Below the pieces are notes generated by a model. It searched no databases. It saw nothing but the letters and a program-made list of their open reading frames with translations, and was not told the DNA's origin. From Herminiimonas sp. KBW02 (GTDB taxonomy: Bacteria; Pseudomonadota; Gammaproteobacteria; Burkholderiales; Burkholderiaceae_D): DNA of 64,000 nt. Below, piece after piece: positions 50,901 through 59,633 of this stretch. Position 1 is the first letter of the stretch; every line of letters starts with the position of its first letter. The DNA lies in contig NZ_QAJP01000004.1 in NCBI RefSeq assembly GCF_003852535.1, positions 420,719-484,718 of the forward strand. Direction: 5' to 3'. Both the position numbers and the translations under genes were made by a program.

Positions 50901-51881
50901 GCACGCGAGAGCTTCCAGCGCATCGCCGAGAAAACCGCAACGCCGGTGGCTCCGAACGCACAGCCGCAAGCGGCAGCCAGCGGCAAGAGCGCTGTACCTG
51001 TTGCGAATAGCAAGGCTGCGCCTGCGGCAGTCGCAACACACCAGAACCTGACCGGCTGGAGCTTTGGTGAATTACCCGAGTTGCTGGAAATCCAGCGCGG
51101 CAAGCAGACCCTGATCGGCTTCCCGGCGTTGGTGGATAAGGGCGCACATTGCGATCTGGAAGTGTTTGATGATCCGGATGAAGCGGCACGTGTGCATCGT
51201 ATAGGCTTGCGTCGCTTGCTGGCTTTGCAGTTGAAAGAGCAACTGAAGTATCTGGAAAAGAACGTTCCCGGTTTGCAGCAAATGGGCATGCAGTTCATGG
51301 CACTGGGTACGCAGGAAGAGTTGCGCGATCAGATCATCCACGCCGGACTGGAGCGCGCCTGTCTGCAAGAACCTTTGCCGAAGAATGCCGAACAGTTCAA
51401 TGCACGCAAGGATGAAGGAAAATCGCGTCTCGGTTTGCTGGTGAATGAGATCGCGCGTCTGGTCGGCCTGATCCTGACCGAATACCATGCTTTGCCGAAG
51501 AAGCTGCAAACGGTGAAAGCACATGCGCAGGCGGTGACCGATATCCAGGCGCAATTGCAGGGACTGGTCGGCAAGCGCTTCATCGCCGACAACGATTACA
51601 GCAACCTCACGCATTTCCCGCGCTACCTGAAAGCCATCAATGTGCGTATCGATAAACTGCGCGCCGATCCGGCACGTGATACGCGGGCGATGGCTGAGTG
51701 GCAGCAGGCCGCTGCACCGTGGCAGCGTGCTTTGAAAGAGCGGCACGGCGATCCGAAAATGACGGAGTTCCGCTGGTTGCTGGAGGAGCTGCGCGTATCC
51801 CTGTTTGCGCAGGAATTGCGTACGCCTATGCCGGTATCGGTTAAGCGTTTGCAAAAAGTTTGGGAAGCTATGCAGCGCTAA
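47925..51881 (+). CDS. hrpA: ATP-dependent RNA helicase HrpA
   Basis: A very large DEAH-box helicase of 1318 residues, near the usual length for HrpA. After a disordered Pro/Ala-rich start, motif I is GETGSGKTTQLPK (near residue 70), motif II is DEAHERSLN (near 160), motif III is ITSATIDADRFA and motif VI is NQRAGRCGRVSAGVC. The helicase-associated and OB-fold region follow, then the long HrpA-specific C-terminal domain (residues about 700-1318). HrpA has been linked to mRNA processing and rescue of stalled ribosomes. Confidence 0.96.
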   Translation: MSAPESKSKPGAPSRRPAPRVQAPSAPPVRNPLPAISFPEELPVSGKRDDIARAIQNNQVIIVSGETGSGKTTQLPKICLELGRGLNGLIGHTQPRRIAASSTAKRIAQEIGTPLGEHVGFKVRFNDTLTKGAWIKLMTDGILLAETQTDPLLRQYDTIIIDEAHERSLNIDFLLGYLKQLLPKRPDLKVIITSATIDADRFARHFGSNGKLAPVIEVSGRLYPVEVRYRPVEPFDKNADSNPNATSDAAAARRSALAAKERGQRDLMDAVVDAVDELARIGSGDVLVFLPGEREIRDAAEALRKHHPPHVEILPLFARLSVQEQERVFKISNARRIVLATNVAETSLTVPGIRFVVDAGLARVKRYSYRNKVEQLQIEPIAQSAANQRAGRCGRVSAGVCIRLYDEQDYLLRPKFTEPEILRSSLASVILRMKSLHLTDVETFPFIEPPLGRAIADGYQLLQELGAVDDENKLTRLGRELAKLPLDPRVGRMILAAKDNVCLTEVLIIAAALSVQDPRDRPMEAQAAADNAHKKFADEKSEFSSYLKIWKWFEDAIAHKKSNRLLQEECRANFLSQLRLREWRDVHSQLLTIVREQGWRLNEAPATYEQLHTALLTGLLGNIGFKSEDEPHYLGARSIKFHIWPGSSLIKKAGKWVMAAELVDTTRLYARCIAQIQPEWLERVAGHLLKKSYGEPRWEKRTAQVSAYERATLYGLVVYSQRRIQYGLINPSDAREIFIRDALVGGDFETRAPFFAHNHKLVREIENLEHKSRRLDVLVDDELIAAFYDKLIPADIHNGISFEKWHKDATAKEPKLLYLNRDDLMRHEAAGVTTELFPKVMNVAGVDMALSYHFEPGTPRDGVTLAVPLYALNQVSADRCEWLVPGMLKEKVHLLLKSLPQKLRRHCVPLPDYAAGFCDRVQDTHAFGKGSLLDAVIADVREQTGIASKTTDYKLETLSAHQFMNFKVIDEHGRQLEMGRNLGALRAEFGGQARESFQRIAEKTATPVAPNAQPQAAASGKSAVPVANSKAAPAAVATHQNLTGWSFGELPELLEIQRGKQTLIGFPALVDKGAHCDLEVFDDPDEAARVHRIGLRRLLALQLKEQLKYLEKNVPGLQQMGMQFMALGTQEELRDQIIHAGLERACLQEPLPKNAEQFNARKDEGKSRLGLLVNEIARLVGLILTEYHALPKKLQTVKAHAQAVTDIQAQLQGLVGKRFIADNDYSNLTHFPRYLKAINVRIDKLRADPARDTRAMAEWQQAAAPWQRALKERHGDPKMTEFRWLLEELRVSLFAQELRTPMPVSVKRLQKVWEAMQR

Positions 51882-51903
51882 GCTTGGTCTGCGCCAGCTT
51901 AGC
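51877..51903. terminator. Inverted repeat across the hrpA and DUF3649 stop codons
   Basis: GCTAAGCT (51877-51884) and AGCTTAGC (51896-51903) are exact complements. No T run follows, so it is a weak or bidirectional terminator candidate. Confidence 0.35.
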
Positions 51904-52207
51904 CCTGTAAGAAATACAGCAACAAGGCTAACCCCGCAGACCAGGCGATCAGCCACATCCACACACGCATCGCACTGCGGCAGCAGAATACCCATAAGGC
52001 GATGCAGGTGTAAATCACGAAACTCAATAGCGTCCCTGTCAGCACACCTTCGGCGCGGGAAACACCTGCGATAAGTGGCAATAATAGTGCCAGTACTGAT
52101 GCGCTCAACGCGCTCAGTACATAAGCACCGACGCTGGCGGCCAGGACCCGGCTTGCGATCATCCAGCGATACGATGGTGAGACGGTAGGGATGGGTTTGG
52201 CTCTCAT
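51899..52207 (-). CDS. DUF3649 membrane protein of the iron-uptake locus
   Basis: A 102-residue protein from the ATG at 52207, with three hydrophobic helices and the DUF3649 pattern SRVLAASVGAYVLSALSA and LLSFVIYTCIALWVFCCRSA. Its ATG overlaps the PepSY gene stop as ATGA, so they are translated together. Such proteins are regularly found beside PepSY membrane proteins next to siderophore receptors and are believed to help ferric-siderophore reduction or uptake. Confidence 0.85.
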   Translation of the reverse strand: MRAKPIPTVSPSYRWMIASRVLAASVGAYVLSALSASVLALLLPLIAGVSRAEGVLTGTLLSFVIYTCIALWVFCCRSAMRVWMWLIAWSAGLALLLYFLQG

Positions 52208-53808
52208 CGCTTTGCTTTCGATACAACTGCAGGCCGCATGTTTTTTCTCCACACTTTGTACGCAGCATAAGCCAGCGCTACGCCGAATGTCAGCGCTACC
52301 ATTTCCACCGAAAAGCCTTGCCAGTCAGCGCGCTGCAGGTAGTGCACAAAGTATGCGCCCGTGGTGACGAAGTTGAGTAATGGCAGCGCGATACAGAGAC
52401 ATGCAGCGAATGCCAGTTGCTCCACCCATGCCCGCGCAGCTGGTCGCAGCATGGCGTGCAGCAGTGTCAGCAACCATGCGATAAAAAATGCCCTGATTTC
52501 CCATGCAGAACGTAGTGCAAAGTCAGCATCTATCAGGCGATTCGCATAGAGGTAGCTGATGCAGGCAACGCAGATACCGGTGACTGACGCGACATTCAGG
52601 GCTTCTATCCAGCGATAGACGCGCGCAGTTGCGAAGCCGAATTCCATTTCATTTTTATTGCGGCGTTTGACTGAAAACAGAATGGTGCCGGTTGCGATCA
52701 TGATCATGCCCATGATCCCGCACAGGAAGTAAAGCCACTTCATGCCCCAGCCGCCAAATCCGGCGACGTGCAGTGTCTCGACGACGCGATGTGCTTTGCT
52801 GCTGATTGCGTCGTGGTTGCCTTCGGACTTTTGCCATTGCAGCACCGCGCCTGTTACACCGTCGAAGGTGACGATGCCGGGCGAGTTCAAAATGCGCCCG
52901 GTGCCTGCGGTGTCGGGCCCGCGGTCGTAGATCTTGATGGTCATGCTGGCGTCGCCCGGACGTTCTATCAAGAGCATGCGTGCAGGCAGTCCTGTCATGT
53001 TCTGTGCCTGCTGCATGAGTGGTGACAGTTCAGGGAGCGGGGCAGCCTCGCCGCTGAGCTTGCGTTTCAATATTGGTGCCGGCGCCAGTTCCTGCTGATA
53101 CTGCGCATAAGCCTTGCCATCCGAACCGTAAGCCGTGCGCAAAGGCATAGGCATATAGCTGGTGTAAAAAAACGCCAGGCCGGTATACACAATCATGAAC
53201 AGGAAGGGTAGTGCCAGAACGGCTGTGACGTTGTGTGCGTCCAGCCACGAGCGTTGACCTTTACCGGGGCGGAAGGTAAAGAAATCCTTGAAGATACGTT
53301 TGTGCACGATGACGCCGGATACCAGCGCGAGCAACATGCCCATAGAAACAAAGCCGACCAGCCAGAAACCCAGCATGTCGGCATGTAATGCGTAGTGGAA
53401 GGACATGAAGTGACGGCCGCCCTCGGTCTGTCGCCCCCATGGTAGTGACAGGAAGGCCCCCGACTCCGGATGCACGACCAATTGGGAACCTGTACGCGGC
53501 CCATCCTTGCTGCGCCAGAATACTTGTAGTGCGTCGCCTGGCTGTTCCGGCAATGTGATACGCCAGAAGGGAGCACCTGCGGCATTGGTCGCCATGTATT
53601 GCATGGTGGATGCCAGCACATGTGCATCCAGTCCATGTGCGGCATGCGTATTTGCCGCAAGCACCGGCTCTGCCTTCATCCAGTGCGTGATCGGATCACG
53701 AAATACACTGAGTGAACCCGCGAGAAAAATTGCACACAGGAGCCAGCCGCAAAGCAGCCCGCACCATGTGTGCAACCACGACATACTGAGTCGCAAACTA
53801 TCCTTCAT
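52204..53808 (-). CDS. PepSY-associated membrane protein (probable ferric-siderophore reductase-like)
   Basis: A 534-residue inner-membrane protein with a PepSY_TM build: a first helix near residues 12-34 (LCGWLLCAIFLAGSLSVF), a large periplasmic PepSY region, and further helices around 150, 190, 350, 410 and 440-500. Conserved histidines (for example MSWLHTWCG and RRVVETLHVAGFGGW) may hold heme, as proposed for this family, which is implicated in iron reduction during siderophore use. It starts 20 bp after the receptor stop. Confidence 0.88.
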   Translation of the reverse strand: MKDSLRLSMSWLHTWCGLLCGWLLCAIFLAGSLSVFRDPITHWMKAEPVLAANTHAAHGLDAHVLASTMQYMATNAAGAPFWRITLPEQPGDALQVFWRSKDGPRTGSQLVVHPESGAFLSLPWGRQTEGGRHFMSFHYALHADMLGFWLVGFVSMGMLLALVSGVIVHKRIFKDFFTFRPGKGQRSWLDAHNVTAVLALPFLFMIVYTGLAFFYTSYMPMPLRTAYGSDGKAYAQYQQELAPAPILKRKLSGEAAPLPELSPLMQQAQNMTGLPARMLLIERPGDASMTIKIYDRGPDTAGTGRILNSPGIVTFDGVTGAVLQWQKSEGNHDAISSKAHRVVETLHVAGFGGWGMKWLYFLCGIMGMIMIATGTILFSVKRRNKNEMEFGFATARVYRWIEALNVASVTGICVACISYLYANRLIDADFALRSAWEIRAFFIAWLLTLLHAMLRPAARAWVEQLAFAACLCIALPLLNFVTTGAYFVHYLQRADWQGFSVEMVALTFGVALAYAAYKVWRKNMRPAVVSKAKR

Positions 53809-53828
53809 GTAAGCCGCTCAGTTGTTCG

Positions 53829-56369
53829 TCAGAACGAGCCGCGCATGGTCAGCATCACGTTACGTGGTGTGCCGAAGTAGCCGCCGTTTAGCGTGCCACC
53901 AACGACAGCAAAGTAGTGTTTGTCGAACAGGTTGTCGATGTTCAAAGACGCGGTCCATTTATCACTGATTTTGTAGGAGCCGAATGCATTCCAAACCGAG
54001 TAACCACCTTGCGTGATGGTGACGTTGGCTGATTCTTTGTATGAGTAATCGCTTTGGGCGATTACACCACCGCCGATAGACCATTTTTGCCATTCACCCG
54101 GTAAACGGTAGGTAGTCGAAGCGCGGAACAAATGCTTGGGTGTTTCCCAGCTGGTGGTTTGACCGTTTTCGTCTTCATTCTTCAGACGCGTGTAACCGGC
54201 CGTTGCTTGCCAGCCTCTCGCCAGTTGACCTCCAACTTCGATTTCGAAACCACGGCTGTCCCGGAATGCGGAAGTGCGGTAGCAGTAGCTGCTGGATACA
54301 CCAGGGCAAAGACCATTTGTATTCATATCCTGTACTGCGACATTCTTTTTCTTGGCCTGGAAGACGGACATAGCGATATTCAGGCGACCGTTATATAACT
54401 CGCCTTTGATACCTGCTTCAACATTGGAACCAATGGCTGGCTTAAGTGGTACGCCTGAAGCAGTTTCGTAGCGGCTCTGCGGTTCGAAAGTATCGGCATA
54501 GCTGGTGTAAACAGACCATTCCTTGCTCAGGTCGTAGACCAGGCCCGCATAAGGGGTGAATTCAGCCTTCTGCTTGTAATCATTGGTCAGTCGGCTGGTC
54601 ACCAGGTTCTCACTGCGTGCCGCGAACCAGCTGACACGACCACCCAGCAACATGTGGAGATCGTCTGCCAATTCCCAGCGAGTGCTGCCGTAGATACCGA
54701 AGCGATCATCCCTGTTGACCGAGCGGTTTGCCCATGCCGGTTGCGTTGGTTCTGCCAGTAGCCAGGGGTTGGGATTGTAAATACTCATAGTGCCGACCGC
54801 AGGCAGATCCGACGTTGCCGTACGTATCCATGTCGTTGACTTGGACCAGTTCGCACCAAACATCGCCTGATGCGTACGACCCCAGGCCTTGAAACTGCCG
54901 GATGCATTTGCATCAATGCCGTAGCTTGGGACTTCGTGGTTCATGAAGTAGGAGCGCTCAACGTTGGTCGTTTCTACTGCAGGATTGACGGCGCCACGTA
55001 TACGTCCCAGTTTTTGATAGATGCTGGTTTTGCTATAGGTAGCAGTCAGCTTCGCTTTCCAGTCACCGGCGAAACGATGTTCGAGTTCGGTAAATATTTC
55101 ATCTGTCGATGCTTCGTGACGGTTCCAGGCTTGCGTGAAGGAGGTCGAACGCGGCACATTCAAGGCTGCGCCATTGGTAAAGCGCGGCAAACCGTAAATT
55201 GCATAGCCATCGATATTGGTTTCCTGATGACGTACGCCGACGGTCAGTGTGGTATCGCGGCTGAGATCCATATCAATGACACCGTAGACCAGCGGTGTCT
55301 TGGAGTGGGCTACGTCGTAAAAGAATTTGTTGTCCTGATACGCAGCCACTACGCGGCCACGTACTGTACCCGCTTCATTCAGCGTGCCGCCTGCATCCAC
55401 TTCCATCCGGTAGTTGTTCCAGGAACCGACACGTGCCGTTACATCAAAATGTTTTTCCGCTTTCGGGCGCTTGCGCACCATATTGATGACGCCGCTTGGA
55501 TCACCGGCACCGACGATCAGCCCACCCGCACCGCGCAGTACCTCGACGCGATCAAAGACTGCCATATCGGTGGGAACCCAGCCGGTCGGATTGTAAACAT
55601 TGCCGGATACGCCATCGATCAGATAGTTGGTTTCAGGGATGACATAGCCGCGTATGGTGTAGACATGGGCACCAAAGTTGCGCTGCGATTTGGTGATGCC
55701 GGTTGTATGTTCGAGTACCTGATCCAGCGTTACCAGATTCTGGTCATCCATTTGCTTACGTGTGACTACGGTGACCGATTGCGGCGTTTCACGTATCGAT
55801 TGCGTCATCTTGCCTATGGTCAGCGCACGCGTCGTATAGGAGTCACTGCCTTCGGTCGTCGGCGTCGCCGCGGCGGTCGCAGTCACGGCAGGCAAAGTCG
55901 CTTCATGCGGAGCAACGTTGGAAGAAGGTGGCAGCTTGCTCAGTGTGTAGACATTGCCGCCGCGCGCGACTGCGGTCAGGCCACTGCCTGCCAGCAGGCG
56001 GGCGAAACCTTCCTGTACCGTGAAGCTGCCTTGCAGGCCCTGTGTGCGCAGGCCGTCGGTCAGCGCTGGTTCGGACGCCAGGTTGACGCCGGCACTACCG
56101 GCAAATGCTGACAGGGCAGGGCTGAGCGGACCCGCCGGAATGTTGTAGCTTTTTTGTGCGGACGTGCTGACACCCGGTTCTGCTGCAAATGCCGGGGTGG
56201 CAGGTACACCGGCCATGACCACGGCGGCAGCCATCACGACGATGGCACCGCGTACCAGCCTGACCGAAGGCTTCAGGCGAGGAAAAGCCTGGTGGGCGGT
56301 GGATGCAGCAGATTTGATTGCAGAAGAAGCACTAAATGCCGTGCTGCGCGCTGAACGCGGGTGAGTCAT
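53829..56369 (-). CDS. TonB-dependent siderophore receptor with STN domain (second locus)
   Basis: An 846-residue FpvA-type receptor. A long N-terminus carries a signal peptide (VIVMAAAVVMAGVPATPAF-like core near residue 50), then an STN domain (YNIPAGPLSPALSAFAGSAG, about 75-145), a plug (IRETPQSVTVVTRKQMDDQN and GAGGLIVGAGDPSGVINMV) and a barrel ending in MLTMRGSF. AAGGA precedes the ATG. It follows fecI-fecR on the same strand and is followed by PepSY and DUF3649 genes, a fuller iron-uptake set than the first locus. It is similar in layout, not sequence-identical, to the first receptor. Confidence 0.94.
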   Translation of the reverse strand: MTHPRSARSTAFSASSAIKSAASTAHQAFPRLKPSVRLVRGAIVVMAAAVVMAGVPATPAFAAEPGVSTSAQKSYNIPAGPLSPALSAFAGSAGVNLASEPALTDGLRTQGLQGSFTVQEGFARLLAGSGLTAVARGGNVYTLSKLPPSSNVAPHEATLPAVTATAAATPTTEGSDSYTTRALTIGKMTQSIRETPQSVTVVTRKQMDDQNLVTLDQVLEHTTGITKSQRNFGAHVYTIRGYVIPETNYLIDGVSGNVYNPTGWVPTDMAVFDRVEVLRGAGGLIVGAGDPSGVINMVRKRPKAEKHFDVTARVGSWNNYRMEVDAGGTLNEAGTVRGRVVAAYQDNKFFYDVAHSKTPLVYGVIDMDLSRDTTLTVGVRHQETNIDGYAIYGLPRFTNGAALNVPRSTSFTQAWNRHEASTDEIFTELEHRFAGDWKAKLTATYSKTSIYQKLGRIRGAVNPAVETTNVERSYFMNHEVPSYGIDANASGSFKAWGRTHQAMFGANWSKSTTWIRTATSDLPAVGTMSIYNPNPWLLAEPTQPAWANRSVNRDDRFGIYGSTRWELADDLHMLLGGRVSWFAARSENLVTSRLTNDYKQKAEFTPYAGLVYDLSKEWSVYTSYADTFEPQSRYETASGVPLKPAIGSNVEAGIKGELYNGRLNIAMSVFQAKKKNVAVQDMNTNGLCPGVSSSYCYRTSAFRDSRGFEIEVGGQLARGWQATAGYTRLKNEDENGQTTSWETPKHLFRASTTYRLPGEWQKWSIGGGVIAQSDYSYKESANVTITQGGYSVWNAFGSYKISDKWTASLNIDNLFDKHYFAVVGGTLNGGYFGTPRNVMLTMRGSF

Positions 56370-56480
56370 GAAGATGTCCTTTCGAGGGTCAGAATGTGTT
56401 GCTCTTATCCTGTCTGACCGTCGAACTTTGAAAAGGGGACATCGCTACAGCATTGTTGGTTAATATTTTTTACGGCGGGC

Positions 56481-57470
56481 TTATACGGGCCCTATCGTCA
56501 CCCAGTAGCGCGTGACCAGGGTCGCACGTATCGGCAAGGAGGCGACCAGTGCCTTGATGACTGCATCTGTATCGCGCAACTGGAATGCGCCGGAGACGCG
56601 TAAGTCAGCGACAGCCGGATCGCAACGCAGGATGCCGGGGCGATAACGCGCGACTTCAGTGATGAACTCGGAGAGCTGCATTTTTTCTGCGTACAAGACT
56701 CCGGTGGTCCAGGCGTCGGCATGTGGGTCTATGGTTTGCAACACGCCTGCTTCGCTATTGAAATTCGCCTGTTCACCGGCGCCCACTATGAAAGCGCCGG
56801 ATTCGTTGTGGCGCGGCCTGACTTCAATCGCGCCTTCAGTCACCGCTACCAGGCTGGAATCATTGTGTTGCGTCACGATGAAGCGGGTGCCGAGTGCGCG
56901 CATGCTGCCTTGTTTGCTTTCCACAATGAACGGGCGCGGCATGGCGGCGCTATCTTTGGCGGTAGTCACCATAATTTCACCGCTACGCAGATAAATACGC
57001 CGCGTGTTGTCATCAAAGGCGATATCGATAGCAGTTGCGGTATTCATGAACAGGCGGGTGCCATCTGCTAACGTGATTTCACGCTGTTCACCGGTCGCAG
57101 TATGTTCATTGGCAGCCCATTCCTGCCACGGTGCAACGCGATAGGCGGTCCAGGCGACCGGGCCGGCAGCGATGAGTAAAGTGAGTGTCTTGATGGCGCT
57201 ACGACGATTCATTGCAGCTGCATTCCGCAGTACCGGCACGCCGACCTTGGACGGCACCAGACCGAATTTTTTGCTGACCATTGCTGCGCGTTCCCACGCG
57301 AGTTCATGATCGGCATGGCTGGCGCGCCAGCGGTCGCAGGCCTGGCGATCAGCATCTGTCATTTCGCCGGAATGCATGAGTACCAGCCATTGCGCGGCCT
57401 GTTTGGCAGCACCTGGGTCAACCGCCCTGGGGTTGTTGCGTAGCGGGTTGCTGATGGCGGACGGCATCAT
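56481..57470 (-). CDS. FecR-type transmembrane regulator (second locus)
   Basis: A FecR-family protein of about 329 residues. The N-terminal cytoplasmic part has VLMHSGEMTDADRQACDRWR, a membrane helix lies near residues 88-108 (KTLTLLIAAGPVAWTAY), and the periplasmic FecR domain has GEQREITLADGTRLFMNTAT with C-terminal PGILRCDPAVADLRVSGAFQ. I choose the ATG at 57470 because the sigma gene stop lies inside it as ATGA; a longer start at 57494 exists. Its C-terminal signalling half is strikingly like the first FecR, so the two loci probably arose by duplication. Confidence 0.93.
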   Translation of the reverse strand: MMPSAISNPLRNNPRAVDPGAAKQAAQWLVLMHSGEMTDADRQACDRWRASHADHELAWERAAMVSKKFGLVPSKVGVPVLRNAAAMNRRSAIKTLTLLIAAGPVAWTAYRVAPWQEWAANEHTATGEQREITLADGTRLFMNTATAIDIAFDDNTRRIYLRSGEIMVTTAKDSAAMPRPFIVESKQGSMRALGTRFIVTQHNDSSLVAVTEGAIEVRPRHNESGAFIVGAGEQANFNSEAGVLQTIDPHADAWTTGVLYAEKMQLSEFITEVARYRPGILRCDPAVADLRVSGAFQLRDTDAVIKALVASLPIRATLVTRYWVTIGPV

Positions 57471-58021
57471 TCTGCAGCCACCAGCAGGATGCATTGTTCG
57501 AAGGCTGCCGCCATGTAGCGTTTGACGGTGCGGTCGGTCACGCCGAGACGTGCGGCAATTTCTGCATAGGTCAGGCCTTCAAGCTGCGACAGCAAAAAGG
57601 CTTCACGTACTTTGCTGCCCAGACCGTCGAGCATGGCGTCGATTTCATGCAGGGTTTCGAGGATGAGCATGCGTGTTTCGGCGGACATCGTTTCCGGTTC
57701 CGGCATCTGCGACAGCACGTCCAGATAAGCCTGTTCCAGCGATACCCGTTTAACGTGATTGATCAGCAGACGATGCGCGATGGTGGTCAGATAGGCGCGG
57801 GGTTCCTGCAGTGTCAGTTCGCGCCGTGTTTCCTGAACTGCGAGTATGCGCACGAAGGTGTCCTGTGCCAGGTCTGTGGCCTGATCTGCGCCGCCCAGTT
57901 TGCGACGCAGCCAACTCACCAGCCAGCTGTGGTGATCGACATAAATAGCAGCGACGTCCCGGTCCGAGACTAGCGGTACAGCTGACACAATAAGATTTCC
58001 TGAGCGATGAGCCGCATACAC
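57467..58021 (-). CDS. FecI-like ECF sigma factor (second locus)
   Basis: A 184-residue sigma factor reading from a GTG at 58021. Region 2 has YVDHHSWLVSWLRRKLG and QATDLAQDTFVRIL, and region 4 has LEGLTYAEIAARLGVTDRTV. Layout and sequence resemble the first locus. A Fur-box-like site lies 37 bp upstream. Confidence 0.92.
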   Translation of the reverse strand: MYAAHRSGNLIVSAVPLVSDRDVAAIYVDHHSWLVSWLRRKLGGADQATDLAQDTFVRILAVQETRRELTLQEPRAYLTTIAHRLLINHVKRVSLEQAYLDVLSQMPEPETMSAETRMLILETLHEIDAMLDGLGSKVREAFLLSQLEGLTYAEIAARLGVTDRTVKRYMAAAFEQCILLVAAE

Positions 58022-58321
58022 ATCGAAGAATGACCGTGATGCTTGCGGCTATATACAAATGAGAATTATTATCAATATTACAGAGGCAGGCTTTTTTTGA
58101 CCATAAAAAATTGGCGGGAAATGCATTTTGATGGTCGCAATGATGTGTGTACGCCACATTCATGCGTCGTCACAGGTGTGCATCCCCGGCATTTGAAAAA
58201 GGTGTTTGCGCCAGTTATCGCAGCTTTGCGCTGCCTCCTATCGTCGGACAGCAGTCGAATCGCGGTTGATTTCGCGTAAAATTGCGGAAGTCCCTTACAA
58301 CACTCACTTAAATCGAAGAAT
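58022..58321. other. Intergenic region between fecI and dcd
   Basis: A 300-bp divergent region that holds the Fur box and should hold the dcd promoter. No further gene or RNA is apparent. Confidence 0.5.
58058..58076 (-). promoter_or_regulatory. Fur box upstream of the second fecI-like gene
   Basis: AATGAGAATTATTATCAAT matches the palindromic Fur consensus AATGATAATNATTATCATT at all but two of its defined positions. Confidence 0.85.
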
Positions 58322-58888
58322 ATGACCATCAAATCCGATAAATGGATACGCCGCATGGCAGAGCAAACCGGCATGATCGAACCGTTCGAGCCAGGTCAGG
58401 TACGCCAGTCCAACGGCCAGAAGATCGTCTCTTACGGTACTTCATCCTACGGCTACGATATCCGTTGCGCCGACGAATTCAAGATTTTCACCAATATCAA
58501 CAGCACCATCGTCGATCCGAAGAACTTTGATGAAAACTCCTTCGTCGATATCAAGAGCGATGTCTGCATCATCCCGCCGAACTCGTTCGCGCTGGCACGT
58601 ACCATCGAGTACTTCCGCATCCCGCGCAATGTGCTGACTATCTGCCTCGGTAAATCGACTTACGCACGCTGCGGCATCATCGTTAACGTGACGCCGTTCG
58701 AACCTGAATGGGAAGGCTATGTAACACTGGAGTTCTCCAACACCACACCATTGCCGGCGAAGATTTATGCAGGTGAAGGTTGCGCGCAAGTGCTGTTCTT
58801 TGAAAGCGATGAAATCTGCGAAACATCGTATAAAGATCGTGGCGGCAAGTACCAGGGCCAACACGGTGTGACGTTGCCTAAAACCTGA
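58322..58888 (+). CDS. dcd: dCTP deaminase
   Basis: Deaminates dCTP to dUTP, feeding dTMP synthesis. The 188-residue protein carries the trimer active-site segments [20 protein letters not shown] and GAEGC-like [12 protein letters not shown], including the glutamate in [15 protein letters not shown] that activates water. The start [15 protein letters not shown] is canonical. Closely coupled to the downstream hypothetical gene. Confidence 0.96.
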   Translation: MTIKSDKWIRRMAEQTGMIEPFEPGQVRQSNGQKIVSYGTSSYGYDIRCADEFKIFTNINSTIVDPKNFDENSFVDIKSDVCIIPPNSFALARTIEYFRIPRNVLTICLGKSTYARCGIIVNVTPFEPEWEGYVTLEFSNTTPLPAKIYAGEGCAQVLFFESDEICETSYKDRGGKYQGQHGVTLPKT

Positions 58889-58908
58889 TGCATGTGAGCG
58901 GCTTCCCC

Positions 58909-59628
58909 ATGAAGAAATATGCGCGCATGTTTGCGTTGCTGTCAGTAGTGTCTGCGGCGACGCCTGCGTTGTCGCATGCGCAAACGCTCGTCCCTGCCGG
59001 AAAGATGTTCGCGAATGCCTTCCTCGATGTGCGTGCGCCATTGACTGGTGACTGGATGATCGCCAAGTCGTCGCAGGCTGAACTGGCTTTTGCGCGTGCC
59101 GGTGATGCGCTCAATGAAAGTTTTATTGCGCAGGTCAGCCTGTTTGCCTTGCCCGATTTCAAGGGCAAGGATGAGTTTGAGGCGCTGGTGAAACAAGGTG
59201 TACAGGCCGATTCTCCGACAGAGCGTTTCAAACCGGTCTCGGCTGATTTTGAATATACCGAACAGCGCGGTTATCCGTGCGTGAAGTATGTCGGTGTGAC
59301 TGAAGACATGAAGGCGAAGACCAGTACTTCAGCGACTGAAACTGTGAAGCTGATGTTGCAATTCAATTCGCTGTACTGCCAGCATCCGACCGTGCCGGGC
59401 GTCGGCTTTATGGTCGGCATGTCGCACCGGGGTGACGCGGTGATAGAGGATCTGGCGAAGGATGCAGAAGTCTTTATCGCGGGCGTGCAGGTCGCCAAGC
59501 GCACGGCCAAGCCGGTGGTGCAGACGGAGGCGCCAGCCGGGATGCAGCCTGAAGTAATACCGCAAACGCAGCCTGAAGTTCAGCCTGCGGCACCAGCGGA
59601 AGAAGTCGAAGAAGAAGTGCGCGGCTAA
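58909..59628 (+). CDS. Hypothetical secreted protein
   Basis: About 239 residues from the ATG at 58909 (MKKYARMFALL), preceded by an alternative ATG at 58888 that overlaps the dcd stop as TGATG. It has a clear signal peptide ending near LSHAQT, a central alpha/beta region with two cysteines (YPCVKYV and SLYCQHP, probably a disulfide), and a Glu/Pro/Gln-rich C-terminal tail with repeated QPEV. Family unknown. Confidence 0.68.
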   Translation: MKKYARMFALLSVVSAATPALSHAQTLVPAGKMFANAFLDVRAPLTGDWMIAKSSQAELAFARAGDALNESFIAQVSLFALPDFKGKDEFEALVKQGVQADSPTERFKPVSADFEYTEQRGYPCVKYVGVTEDMKAKTSTSATETVKLMLQFNSLYCQHPTVPGVGFMVGMSHRGDAVIEDLAKDAEVFIAGVQVAKRTAKPVVQTEAPAGMQPEVIPQTQPEVQPAAPAEEVEEEVRG

Positions 59629-59633
59629 CTGTT

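Noticed and set aside
54870-56111. 413-residue plus-strand frame opposite the second TonB receptor
   Set aside because: Antisense shadow of a well-supported receptor gene with no recognisable domain.
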